Shown: piece after piece, positions 56,251 through 64,000 of the stretch
Numbering within the stretch: the first letter of the stretch is position 1
How the letters are laid out: each line of letters starts with the position of its first letter
Source: Burkholderia sp. WAC0059
GTDB taxonomy: Bacteria; Pseudomonadota; Gammaproteobacteria; Burkholderiales; Burkholderiaceae
DNA: 64,000 bases
Direction: 5' to 3'
Assembly: GCF_002870125.1 (NCBI RefSeq)
Contig: NZ_PNEO01000017.1
Location: forward strand, 62,001 to 126,000
The notes under the pieces: generated by a model
What the model saw: the letters and a program-made list of their open reading frames with translations, nothing else
Database searches by the model: none
Told to the model about the DNA's origin: nothing
Translations under genes and position numbers: made by a program

Positions 56251-56560
56251 CAGCCCCAATTTCTGTGATCTATCAAGATCGCCGACCGCAATCAGGAAAT
56301 GCGGAAGTCCGAGAAAATCTACTGCGCGCGGTTGATCGCAACTTATTTTCGTGCGTGTACTGTGCTATTGTTGAATCGAACAACCTGATCCGGTTTCAAG
56401 GCGAAAGCCTACCGAGGCCTCTGCGAGATGGGCTCCGATACGGCGCTCCATGCATGCTCAAAGGATCACATCAAGCCCGCCCCCTGAGCGGGTTTTTTTA
56501 TGCAGCCTCGCTGTCATCGGCGTTCGGTCGCCTCAACCGATATATGAAGCGAGGTTCACG
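56251..56560. other. 310-base gap with a possible attenuator or short RNA
   Basis: No gene is supported here. A terminator (56474-56499) stands 62 bases before the HTH gene. The interval before it has no RBS and no family-like frame, so it may be a leader or a short transcript ending there. Confidence 0.4.
56474..56499 (+). terminator. rho-independent terminator
   Basis: A 5-bp GC stem CCCGC / GCGGG with a seven-base loop is followed by seven T. It separates the defence unit from the HTH gene. Confidence 0.75.
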
Positions 56561-56770
56561 ATGCCCCTTATCGTTCCCGCCGGCCTTGCCACACTGGCAA
56601 AGGGTCGCGACGCGCTCTCCACCAACGAAGCTGCCCATGTTCTCAACCGGCAGCCTCAAACGCTGCGAAAATGGGCATGCCTAGAAAACGGACCTATCCG
56701 CCCCGTCCGTATCAACGGACGCCTTGCGTGGAAGGTCCTCGACCTCGCCTTACTACTTGAGCAACCGTGA
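56561..56770 (+). CDS. small HTH (excisionase/MerR-like) DNA-binding protein
   Basis: This 69-residue protein has a winged-helix segment STNEAAHVLNRQPQTLRKWA then GPIRPVRINGRLAWKVLD, as in AlpA/Xis-type small DNA-binding proteins. GAAGCGAGGTTCACG upstream gives a weak RBS. It is followed 14 bases later by the DUF3800-like gene. A role in element control is likely; regulator and excisionase cannot be told apart. Confidence 0.7.
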   Translation: MPLIVPAGLATLAKGRDALSTNEAAHVLNRQPQTLRKWACLENGPIRPVRINGRLAWKVLDLALLLEQP

Positions 56771-56784
56771 CCAGGACGTGAAGC

Positions 56785-57864
56785 ATGTATCTGCCGCATT
56801 CATCTGGCTTCCCGGGTGGAACGGAACCCCCATTCAGGCAGAAGACTCTCAAGGTACTGATCGATCGGGCCTTTAGAGCACACATCCGGGCCAAGCTCAT
56901 CGCCATCGGGCCATTGCACCAGAAGATCCGCAAACACGGCCCTTTCAGGCTGCCGGGCATCAAGCCCGAGCACCACTACTTCTGCCACGTGCTGGCCGGA
57001 GTGCTCGAGTCGATCCCCGCGCTCCCGGACTTTTCCGACGACAACAAGATCGCGGTCATGTCCGATTACGGCGGCGAGCATGCCGATGCGCGCTACAGCA
57101 CGTATTCCTTCCTCTTTGTTGCGCTGGACAAGAATGGCCCCTTCCAGGCGCATATGCACGCGCTGCGGCAGAAGCACAAGATTCACGATCCCTACAGCGA
57201 ATTCAAATACAAGGATCTCAAATACGGGCCGCGGAGCCGCGCTCTGCCCGAGTATCTCGAACTGATCGACAACCTCGTCCACGGCGCGGTCGTCACCGTC
57301 GCGATCGACAAGAAAATCGGTACGGTCTTCGGCATGACAAAAAGCGAGGCCCATGCATCGATTGCAAGGCAGCTCGAAGAGGGCGGGTTCGGAAAATGGA
57401 CTGGCCACGTCGGCGAGAAAGTCCTCCGCGTGCTGCATATCCTCGCGGCATTCACCGCGGCGATGACGTATGACCAGCAGCGTCTGCTCTGGTACAGCGA
57501 CACAGACCAGATCAACGAAGATGCCAAAGATCGGTCATTTGCCGACACGCAAAAACTGTTCGGCAGCATCGGTGCGATGTACATGACGCACGGCTTCGAC
57601 GTTCTCGGGTTCGGAAAATCGTTTGTGGAAAAGGGTTATCTTGACGATCTGCTAAGTGTGCCTGATCTTGCCGCCGGCATGTTGCAGGACCTTCTGACGG
57701 CGCAAGATACTGGACACGACATCCCCGGCGGGGACGAAAAGCTGGCGATACTGAAGTGGCTCGCAACACCGGCCAGATTTCTGTCCAAGATCCATGTGCG
57801 CATCGCCCCCAGGGACGACGGCACGTATGAAGGCCATATGCTTACGCTCGAACCGAAATGGTGA
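56785..57864 (+). CDS. DUF3800-like protein
   Basis: This 359-residue protein has a stretch AVMSDYGGEHADARYSTYSFLFVAL near residue 95 that resembles the RNase H-like DUF3800 fold, with the expected acidic residue in SDYGGE. Later, HGAVVTVAIDKK and LWYSDTDQINEDAK supply further acids. Many DUF3800 genes lie on phages and integrative elements. The family call is from memory and not firm. Confidence 0.5.
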   Translation: MYLPHSSGFPGGTEPPFRQKTLKVLIDRAFRAHIRAKLIAIGPLHQKIRKHGPFRLPGIKPEHHYFCHVLAGVLESIPALPDFSDDNKIAVMSDYGGEHADARYSTYSFLFVALDKNGPFQAHMHALRQKHKIHDPYSEFKYKDLKYGPRSRALPEYLELIDNLVHGAVVTVAIDKKIGTVFGMTKSEAHASIARQLEEGGFGKWTGHVGEKVLRVLHILAAFTAAMTYDQQRLLWYSDTDQINEDAKDRSFADTQKLFGSIGAMYMTHGFDVLGFGKSFVEKGYLDDLLSVPDLAAGMLQDLLTAQDTGHDIPGGDEKLAILKWLATPARFLSKIHVRIAPRDDGTYEGHMLTLEPKW

Positions 57865-58410
57865 CCCGCATGCACGAGGCCATTTCACCGGTCGCACTTG
57901 CCCACTGAAGCGCCACGACGGCTTCGTGACTTCGGGGTCTCCCTGCCCCATTCCATGAGGCAGGGTCGGGCTCTCGTGCTGCGCATCGAGCCGCCTGCGG
58001 CGTCTCGCCCTTCCGGCTTCCATCCCTGACCCCTCCGGCCCGGCTTCCCGATCCGGGCCTGCGCGCTCCGCTTGCCCGGAGCCAGCGCCGTCTGCGGCCA
58101 TTGCCGCATCCGCCGTCTTCCCTCGTTCATCACCTCTCCCGCGACTGTAGCCCGCGGGCCGGCACCGTCAAGGCGCGTCCGGCCGTGTCCTCGCTGCGCT
58201 GCGGGCCGCCCCACCCCGGCCGCATCTTTCCTTGACGGCGCCGGCCCGCGCGCTCCTGACCGTCGCGGGCGATGAACTCAGGAAAGACGGAGGCAACGGG
58301 ACAGCCCAGCTCCCTGCGCCGGCTCCACCGGACAACCCGGAACGCGGGCTCCGAATCTTGGAATCCGGTGGTGTTTTTGAAAACCATTTCATTTTTTCAG
58401 GAGCAAGACC
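57865..58410. promoter_or_regulatory. 546-base leader of the DUF932 gene with a long inverted repeat
   Basis: No gene is supported here. An imperfect 20-bp inverted repeat (58154-58173 with 58230-58249, one mismatch) can form a 96-base hairpin. It is followed by an AT-rich stretch and RBS TCAGGAGCAAGACC before the DUF932 ATG. The GC-rich leader could control the plasmid-like operon. Confidence 0.5.
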
Positions 58411-59238
58411 ATGCAACTTGCCAGCCGTTTTGCATCGGGTTCGCCGGTGCTGCGCTCGCGCTTCCCCCTCTCCGACGACGCTATCCGCGCCGTGGCCCCG
58501 TCGATCTTCGCGGAGGCCGCACACGACAGCCGCTCGGAGCGGTACAGCTACATCCCCACGTCGGCTGTGCTGGACGAACTGCGCGGCGAAGGGTTCCAGC
58601 CGTTCTTTGTGTGCCAGACGCGCGTGCGCCATGACGACCGCCGCGAATTCACGAAACACATGATCCGCCTGCGCCACGCGAGCCAGATCGACGGGCGCGA
58701 GGCCAACGAAATCATCCTTCTCAACTCGCACGACGGCACCAGCAGCTATCAAATGCTGGCCGGCATGTATCGCTTCGTCTGCCAGAACGGCCTTGTCTGC
58801 GGCGACACCGTGGCCGACGTGCGCGTACCGCACAAGGGCAGCGTGGCCGAGCAGGTCATCGAAGGGGCCTATGCGGTGTTGCAGGGTTTCGGGCAGGCCC
58901 AGGCCTCGCGCGACGCCATGCAGGCGGTCACGCTGGATGACGGCGAGGCCCAGGTGTTCGCGCGCTCCGCGCTCGCCCTAAAGTACGACGACCCCACCCG
59001 CCCCGCTCCCGTCACCGAAGCGCAGATCCTCGCCCCGAAACGCGCCGACGACGCCCACGCCGACCTGTGGAGCGTCATGAACCGCGTGCAGGAAAACCTG
59101 ATCAAGGGCGGCCTGTCCGGTCGCGCTGCCAATGGCCGACGCCAGCAGACCCGGCCGGTACAGGGCATCGACCAGAACGTGCGTCTCAATCGCGCGCTCT
59201 GGCTCCTGGCTGATGGCATGCGCCGACTCAAGGCCTGA
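58411..59238 (+). CDS. DUF932-family plasmid/phage protein
   Basis: This 275-residue protein of the DUF932 family contains HMIRLRHASQ, LNSHDGTSSYQM, FVCQNGLVCGD and ALAL-rich helical parts. Such genes are carried on plasmids, phages and ICEs; the function is unknown. It has a strong RBS and is followed by a terminator-like hairpin and the ParB-like gene, so it belongs to the element's core. Confidence 0.82.
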   Translation: MQLASRFASGSPVLRSRFPLSDDAIRAVAPSIFAEAAHDSRSERYSYIPTSAVLDELRGEGFQPFFVCQTRVRHDDRREFTKHMIRLRHASQIDGREANEIILLNSHDGTSSYQMLAGMYRFVCQNGLVCGDTVADVRVPHKGSVAEQVIEGAYAVLQGFGQAQASRDAMQAVTLDDGEAQVFARSALALKYDDPTRPAPVTEAQILAPKRADDAHADLWSVMNRVQENLIKGGLSGRAANGRRQQTRPVQGIDQNVRLNRALWLLADGMRRLKA

Positions 59239-59244
59239 TGTTCC

Positions 59245-59270
59245 CGGAGGGGTTCACGCCCCTCCGTTTT
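59245..59270 (+). terminator. rho-independent terminator
   Basis: An 8-bp stem CGGAGGGG / CCCCTCCG with a six-base loop and TTTT follows the DUF932 stop by seven bases. Confidence 0.75.
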
Positions 59271-59365
59271 CCCGGTGCTTGTTGCTGTCTTGCGCCGCGC
59301 TGTGTCGTGCCGTTGTTTGTGTTTTTCCGCTATTTCTCCCTCTTTATTTTAAAGGATTCCTTATC

Positions 59366-61453
59366 ATGAATGCGATCACCCAAACCGAAGCCCGCGCCGT
59401 CACCTCGTTCGACATGGCCGATCCGGCGAAGAACCTGATTCTTGTGCCCCTCGGACAACTGCTTCCGCGTCACTCGAAACTCAACGTGCGCAAGACCGCC
59501 CGCCGCCTGTCGATCCCGGAACTCGCCGCGAGCATTTCTCGCGTCGGCCTGTTGCAAAACCTGATCGTCGTGCTTGCCGCCGACGGCGAGCATTACGAGG
59601 TCGTGGCAGGCGACCGCCGCCTGACCGCCCTCAAACTGCTCGCGAAGAAAAGGCGCCTCGCCGCCGACCATCACGTGCCCTGCCTGCTCGTGGCCGATGC
59701 GTCCGCGCGCACCGTGAGCCTCGCCGAAAACATCCTGCGCGAGGCCATGCACCCCGCCGACCAGTTCGAGGCCTTCGCCGCACTCGTCAGGGAAGGCCGT
59801 CCCGTCGAGGACATCGCCGCCGACTTCGGCGTGTCGCCGCTCGTCGTGCAGCGCCGCCTGAAACTCGCCAACGTCTCCCTGCGCCTGATGGCCGACTATC
59901 GCGCGGGCGACGTGACGCTGGAACAACTGATGGCCCTGACCATCACGGACGACCACTGCGCGCAGGAAGCCGCGTTCTACGACGCGCCGCACTGGCAGCG
60001 CAGTTCGGCCGCGCTGCGCGAGCGGCTGATCGCGCGCGAAGTCAGCGCGGCGCATCCGCTCGCGCGCTTCGTCGGACTGGACACGTATACGGCAGCGGGC
60101 GGTCAGGTCATCCGCGACCTGTTCGCAGAGGACGACAGCGGCGTGTATCTGACCGACGCCGCCCTGCTCGACCGGCTCGCCCGGGCAACACTCGACACGC
60201 TCGCCGCCGGCCTGCGCGCCGAGGGGTGGGCGTGGGTGGACGCCACGCCGCACATCAGCCATGCCGACCGGCAGGCCTTTCACACGGCCCGCCAGCACGC
60301 CCGCGAGCCGAACGCGCGAGAAGGCCGCCGCATTGCCTCCCTGCAAGCCCGTATCGACCGTACCGACGCTGCGCTTGAGGAAGCCTGGGACGCAGGGGAT
60401 GAGGACAGGGCAACGACCCTGCAAGAGCGGCGCGACGCGCTCACGGACAACCTCGAAGCCGTCCACGCCGGTCTGCTCGACTACACGCCGGACGTGCGCG
60501 CCGTCGCCGGTGCCATCGTCACCGTGGGACCGGACGGCGGGGCGGTCATGCTGCGCGGCCTGCTGCGCGAAGCCGAGGCCCGCGCGCTCGACACGCTGGA
60601 ACGCCTGAAACGTGGCCTGGCAGGAACGCCCTTCGCGGACGATCCCGGCGACGAAACAGATGACCCCGTACCGGCAGCCGCCACCCTGTCCGACCGGCTG
60701 GCGCAGCGCCTGAGCGCCCATCGCACCGCCGCCCTGCAGATCGAAGTCGCGCGGCATCCCCAGGTCGCACTCGCCGCGCTCGTACACGGCATGGTGCAGA
60801 CCACCCTGCAGGAACGGTACGACGGCCATGACCTGCCGCTCGGCGTGAAACTGACCGTCCAGGACCGGCTCGCCAGCCTCGCCCCGGACTGGCCCGACTC
60901 GCGCGCTGCCGTCGCGCTGCGCGACGTGCAGCAGACGCACACGGCCTCGCTGCCCGGAGACAGCGGGGAACTGTTCGCCGTGCTGCTCGCCATGTCGCAG
61001 GACGCACTGGTGAACCTGCTCGCTGTCTGTGTCGCCCCCACGGTCGACGTGATGACGCTGCGCGCGACGAAGGACGATCCGGGCGCGGACCTGGCCCGGG
61101 CGGTCGGGCTCGACATGGCGGCATGGTGGAAGCCGACCGCCGAAGGGTATTTCCGCCATGTCCCGAAGGCCGCGATTCTCGACGCGGCAAAAACCTTCGC
61201 GCCGTCCGAAGTCAACCGCCTCGCCAGGCTCAAAAAGAACGACCTGGCAACCGAAGCCGAACGGCTCGCCGCAGCGGCGAACTGGATGCCTGCCGTGTTC
61301 GGGCAGAACAGCGCGCGGGACGGCAGCCCCGGCGACTTCGGCCCGGACGCCAGCGAGGACGAGAACACGGACGGCAGCGAAATGAACGGGGCGGGCGGGG
61401 CACCTGACACTGATGCGGCCGCCTCCCTGCCACACGCGCCGATGGCTGCGTGA
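59366..61453 (+). CDS. ParB/Srx-fold domain protein, plasmid type
   Basis: This 695-residue protein has an N-terminal ParB/Srx-like domain at residues about 20-150 with VVAGDRRLTALKLL and SLAENILREAMHPADQFEAF. A HTH (VEDIAADFGVSPLVVQRRL) follows. The C-terminal 450 residues are helical and much longer than in chromosomal ParB, as in plasmid/ICE ParB-like proteins. No ParA gene is visible in the window. RBS AAGGA lies before the ATG at 59366. Confidence 0.85.
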   Translation: MNAITQTEARAVTSFDMADPAKNLILVPLGQLLPRHSKLNVRKTARRLSIPELAASISRVGLLQNLIVVLAADGEHYEVVAGDRRLTALKLLAKKRRLAADHHVPCLLVADASARTVSLAENILREAMHPADQFEAFAALVREGRPVEDIAADFGVSPLVVQRRLKLANVSLRLMADYRAGDVTLEQLMALTITDDHCAQEAAFYDAPHWQRSSAALRERLIAREVSAAHPLARFVGLDTYTAAGGQVIRDLFAEDDSGVYLTDAALLDRLARATLDTLAAGLRAEGWAWVDATPHISHADRQAFHTARQHAREPNAREGRRIASLQARIDRTDAALEEAWDAGDEDRATTLQERRDALTDNLEAVHAGLLDYTPDVRAVAGAIVTVGPDGGAVMLRGLLREAEARALDTLERLKRGLAGTPFADDPGDETDDPVPAAATLSDRLAQRLSAHRTAALQIEVARHPQVALAALVHGMVQTTLQERYDGHDLPLGVKLTVQDRLASLAPDWPDSRAAVALRDVQQTHTASLPGDSGELFAVLLAMSQDALVNLLAVCVAPTVDVMTLRATKDDPGADLARAVGLDMAAWWKPTAEGYFRHVPKAAILDAAKTFAPSEVNRLARLKKNDLATEAERLAAAANWMPAVFGQNSARDGSPGDFGPDASEDENTDGSEMNGAGGAPDTDAAASLPHAPMAA

Positions 61454-61463
61454 TCCGCACCGT

Positions 61464-61500
61464 GCACGCGTCCCGGTTCAGTCCGTACCGGGACGCGTGC
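61464..61500. repeat. 13-bp perfect hairpin behind the ParB-like gene
   Basis: GCACGCGTCCCGG (61464-61476) pairs with CCGGGACGCGTGC (61488-61500) around an 11-base loop. No T-run follows, so it may be a stabilising hairpin or protein site, not a classic terminator. Confidence 0.7.
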
Positions 61501-61565
61501 AGCCCGGCAGCGGCGACCGCTCACCACGGACCGCTACCCTACCACTCCCTACCGGAGCCGTCACC

Positions 61566-62426
61566 ATGTCCCCTTCCCCTGACAGCCGCCGCCCGGTGTC
61601 GGTCGGCCAGCGTATCCATTCCCTCCTTTACGGTGGCCGCAATGGCATCGTCTATGCGATCCACGGCGAACAGCACCCGGAAGGCGTGCAGTCCCTAGCC
61701 CATGCCGTAATGCACGGCGGCGGGGCCGAATTCGATATCGTGTTCGACAACGGCACGATTTCGCACCGCCTGCCCGAATGCATCCTGCGCGGCGTACAGT
61801 GGCGCGTCCATGACGATATCGCGGACGCGGACGAGATCGCCGCCGCGCTCGCGAACGCTGCCACCATGCAGGCTACCCGGGCCGCACAGGCTGCCGAAAC
61901 CCGGCAGCGCGCCGACGACAAACGCGTGCGGCTTGCGACAGCCAGCGAATACCGGCATCTAAAACAGGGCGACGACGTGTACAGCGGCAGACTCGCCGCC
62001 GCGAACATCCGCATCGAGCTTAAACGCGCCTTTCCCGGCGTGAAATTCTCCGTGCGGATGACCCACTACGGCGCCGTATCGGTCCACTGGACGGACGGCC
62101 CGAGACAGGCCGAAGTCGAGGCCCTCTGTCGCCGGTACAAGGCCGGCCGCTTCAACAGCATGGAGGATATATACGAGCATGCGGTACAGCCGTGGCACCA
62201 CGTTTTCGGCGGCCTCGAATATCTCAGCGTCTCGCGCGAAGAATCCGCCGCCCTCGTTGCGCAGGCAATCGATGCCGTCTATGCCGGACACGCAGCCAGT
62301 CTGGCGGCCATCCCGAAGCCCGCGCCGGAACAGTTCAGGCGGGGGGAACTGATCCATGTCTGTGTGCCCGGTCTCGCGCGCGATCTGCACACGCTGATCT
62401 GCGCCCAACTGCGGGATGTCGCCTGA
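61566..62426 (+). CDS. LPD29-like protein of the plasmid module
   Basis: This 286-residue protein has an Ala-rich helical linker near residue 100-120, then a domain with AAANIRIELKRAFPGVKFSVRMTHYG and VEALCRRYKAGRFNSMEDIYE that resembles the polyvalent-protein domain LPD29. These occur on conjugative elements and large phages. The start at 61566 has a weak RBS. It is the third gene of the DUF932-ParB module. Confidence 0.65.
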   Translation: MSPSPDSRRPVSVGQRIHSLLYGGRNGIVYAIHGEQHPEGVQSLAHAVMHGGGAEFDIVFDNGTISHRLPECILRGVQWRVHDDIADADEIAAALANAATMQATRAAQAAETRQRADDKRVRLATASEYRHLKQGDDVYSGRLAAANIRIELKRAFPGVKFSVRMTHYGAVSVHWTDGPRQAEVEALCRRYKAGRFNSMEDIYEHAVQPWHHVFGGLEYLSVSREESAALVAQAIDAVYAGHAASLAAIPKPAPEQFRRGELIHVCVPGLARDLHTLICAQLRDVA

Positions 62427-62455
62427 CGCATCCGGCCCGATCTTCGTCGGCTGTC

Positions 62456-62548
62456 GTATCCGGGCGGCGTCGCGCTGCCCGGATACGCGCGTCTGCGCCA
62501 CGCATGCGGCGATGCGGGTGCAGGCGGGATCTACCCGCCTGCACCCGC
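62456..62548. repeat. two consecutive large perfect hairpins
   Basis: GTATCCGGGC / GCCCGGATAC (62456-62465 with 62477-62486, 10 bp) and a 15-bp perfect stem (62514-62528 with 62534-62548, five-base loop) lie between the convergent LPD29-like gene and the minus-strand gene at 62588. No T-runs follow; they could terminate or protect RNA in both directions. Confidence 0.7.
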
Positions 62549-62587
62549 AGGTTCATATACCGTGCCGGTAAATCGCAATCCGCAGCG

Positions 62588-63025
62588 TCAGCTATCCACC
62601 ACGCTCGCCCGATCTGACTTCAGGAATACCTTCAATTGCTCCCACGCCCGCAGGTATCGATGGGCAGGCACGACAGCCAGCTGCCCGTCGTGCAGCGACA
62701 GGATCTGTCCAACAATGTCCTGCTCGTTCACCTCGAGCACCCATTCCCTGCTCGCCACCGAGCGCTCAATGCAGCTTTGCAGTGCCCGCTCGCCCTGCCG
62801 GAACAACTCCGTCTCCACGGCAGGAGACGCATCACGCAGATACCAGGCCAGATACACCATGCGCAGCAGGCGACTTATCTGGACATGATCGCCGGCTCCC
62901 GCGTTGAGCGCAGCAAAAGCCAGATGATTTTCGAGCGACATGGCCCGCACCCTGGCAGACGGCAACGGCAGCAGCTCACTCTTGCTGAGCGGTTTACGCC
63001 CCGGCTTTCGACGATTTCCCGACAT
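62588..63025 (-). CDS. hypothetical protein
   Basis: This 145-residue protein has a basic N-terminus (NRRKPGRKPL) and an otherwise helical body with LLRMVYLAWYLRDA and a C-terminal WEQLKVFLKSD. No family is recognised. It is convergent with the plasmid-type module across the two hairpins and probably belongs to the element. Confidence 0.5.
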   Translation of the reverse strand: MSGNRRKPGRKPLSKSELLPLPSARVRAMSLENHLAFAALNAGAGDHVQISRLLRMVYLAWYLRDASPAVETELFRQGERALQSCIERSVASREWVLEVNEQDIVGQILSLHDGQLAVVPAHRYLRAWEQLKVFLKSDRASVVDS

Positions 63026-63052
63026 GCTCCGGCTAGGTAAAAAGCGTCATCC

Positions 63053-63219
63053 TATACCAGCGCCCTCCCCGCATGCCGACTGACAAATCTATGGGGTTTT
63101 ACAGGGTATTCGGATGCTGTCGTTGATTTCTGTTTGTGCTCCACAACAGGCCGGGTAAAGCAATTCTTCCTCCCGAGGAGGCAGAACGGCCAACAGCGGC
63201 CGTAGGCTGCGCTGGTATA
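63053..63219. repeat. 167-base segment bounded by 11-bp inverted repeats
   Basis: TATACCAGCGC at 63053-63063 is matched by its reverse complement at 63209-63219. The interval has no ORF. No flanking direct repeat was seen, so a MITE-like origin is only a possibility. Confidence 0.3.
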
Positions 63220-63262
63220 AATTCCTCAGAAACGGACTGTCGCGCGATCGGCGACGAGCGAA

Positions 63263-63712
63263 TTAGGGCGACTGGGAATAGTGAGGAATTGCCTGACTAA
63301 GGCAAACCCACGGTTGCGCACTAGATGTCCAGATATCCAGCATCGGCTGAAACTCCGACGGATTGTCCAGCGTAGGGAAGCGGATGGACATAACTTCTGG
63401 AGCAGCCTCGCCACGCGTGAACAGAGGAGAGCCGCAATCGGAACAAAAGCTGCGAGTCGCGAGCTTGCCACTGCCAGCACGAACGGAGTATGTCTTCGGC
63501 GTGCCGGTTATCGTCACGTCCGAGACCCGGACGATGAAGCCGGAAGCAAAGGGAGCGCCACTTGCGCGCTGACAGTCCAGGCAGTGACAGTTTAGCGTCG
63601 CAACGGGGGCGCGCGAGCATACATAGCGGATCGATCCGCAAGCACACCCACCGGAAAATGGAGCAGTCACGTCGCTGTTTCCTCCTATCGCCCAAATTGT
63701 TTTAACTGGCAT
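63263..63712 (-). CDS. GFA-family (glutathione-dependent formaldehyde-activating) protein
   Basis: This 149-residue protein of the GFA/CENP-V fold has the Zn-binding motifs GGCACGSIRY, CHCLDCQRASGAPF and FCSDCGSPL. The enzymatic role of most GFA members is unproven. The ATG at 63712 gives a 14-residue leader; a GTG at 63670 would match the usual family start better. Confidence 0.85.
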   Translation of the reverse strand: MPVKTIWAIGGNSDVTAPFSGGCACGSIRYVCSRAPVATLNCHCLDCQRASGAPFASGFIVRVSDVTITGTPKTYSVRAGSGKLATRSFCSDCGSPLFTRGEAAPEVMSIRFPTLDNPSEFQPMLDIWTSSAQPWVCLSQAIPHYSQSP

Positions 63713-63953
63713 CTACAGGTGCCTCGCCGGAAGCTTGCTGGTTGGCGCTTCCTCATCGCCCGCGCAGTGTAGCGTCGTACACATCGCAAGGCAAATGACC
63801 GGTTTCTCACTCGCGAGCGTCCGGTTAAGGCAATCGTGACTGCCCGCTACGGGTCAGGTGCGGTCTTCCGCGTCAGTCGGCGTTCGGCCGAGGCCGTGTA
63901 AAAACACGCGCGATCTCCTAGACTGAATCAACCCGTTGTTGCGTGAGGCGAAG
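63713..63953. other. 241-base gap and probable left end of an IS1182-type element
   Basis: No gene is visible. The stretch ends in the start of a transposase at 63954, so the element's left terminal repeat lies here, perhaps near 63890 (GGCCGTGTAAAAAC). Both exact ends are unknown because the right end is outside the window. Confidence 0.35.
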
Positions 63954-64000
63954 ATGGGGCGATTTGTCGAAGGTGCGGACCGCAGTCAGGCAACGTTGTT
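63954..64000 (+). CDS. IS1182-type transposase, N-terminus only
   Basis: The frame starts ATG at 63954 and reads MGRFVEGADRSQATL to the window edge. The first residues resemble the start of IS1182-family transposases (R-x-V-x-G-x-D-R-x-Q-x-x-L). Only 15 codons are present, so the call is provisional. Confidence 0.5.
   Translation, partial: MGRFVEGADRSQATL

Noticed and set aside
63281..63595. forward ORF opposite the GFA gene
   Set aside because: The minus-strand frame has all the Zn-binding Cys motifs; the forward frame is a shadow.

Overview
The window is a high-GC chromosomal segment of a Burkholderiaceae bacterium, most likely Burkholderia sensu lato. The evidence is the gene order nadD-rsfS-rlmH-maf-rng, the pepN-fbp-tRNA-Thr block, dsbB and the purine deaminase genes, and the codon and base use. 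All family assignments come from reading the translations; no database search was run.

Layout. (1) 1-3399: housekeeping genes nadD (3' end), rsfS, rlmH, maf and rng, all forward and closely packed. (2) 3415-10268: a catabolic cassette with a GntR/FCD regulator divergent from an aldehyde dehydrogenase, an MFS carrier, a metallo-beta-lactamase-fold hydrolase and a beta-hydroxyacid dehydrogenase, followed by a convergent Tat-type aldo/keto reductase. (3) 10371-20819: a sugar-acid catabolic cluster. A DeoR regulator, a GntP permease and a COG4091 oxidoreductase read leftward. A DUF1537 kinase, a class II aldolase-type decarboxylase, two amidohydrolase-2 lactonase candidates and two MFS carriers read rightward. 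The set resembles acid-sugar pathways ending in DHAP, possibly apionate-like. (4) 21021-45547: mostly core genes. These include small exported proteins, a FAD monooxygenase, an ArsR/CDF metal-efflux pair with a clear operator, a TPR glycosyltransferase, an MHS symporter, a glutamine amidotransferase, a CPA2 antiporter, an amidase, dsbB, xdhC, an adenine/adenosine deaminase, guaD, a Mn(II) riboswitch with a GDT1-family exporter, pepN and fbp. (5) 45723-45798: tRNA-Thr(CGT).

(6) 45799-64000 is accessory DNA starting directly behind the tRNA, with less GC-biased genes in its first 12 kb. It carries a HipA-like kinase with a DUF3037 protein, and a small P-loop kinase gene cleanly split by an IS2-type element with a 5-bp target duplication. 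It then carries a putative defence unit: a membrane-anchored HEPN-like protein overlapping a 1675-residue nuclease-STAND NTPase-helical repeat protein, followed by a two-TM protein. Next come an HTH protein with a DUF3800-like protein, and a plasmid/ICE-like module (DUF932 protein, ParB-like protein, LPD29-type protein) separated by strong GC-rich hairpins. The window ends with a GFA-family gene and the start of an IS1182-type transposase. No integrase and no second tRNA-end copy were found in the window, so the element probably extends beyond its right edge.

The most interesting candidate system is 49801-56250. The HEPN-like (RNase-motif) membrane protein and the nuclease-STAND protein are translationally overlapped and sit in an island, as is typical for anti-phage STAND (Avs-like) systems, but I do not recognise this exact combination.
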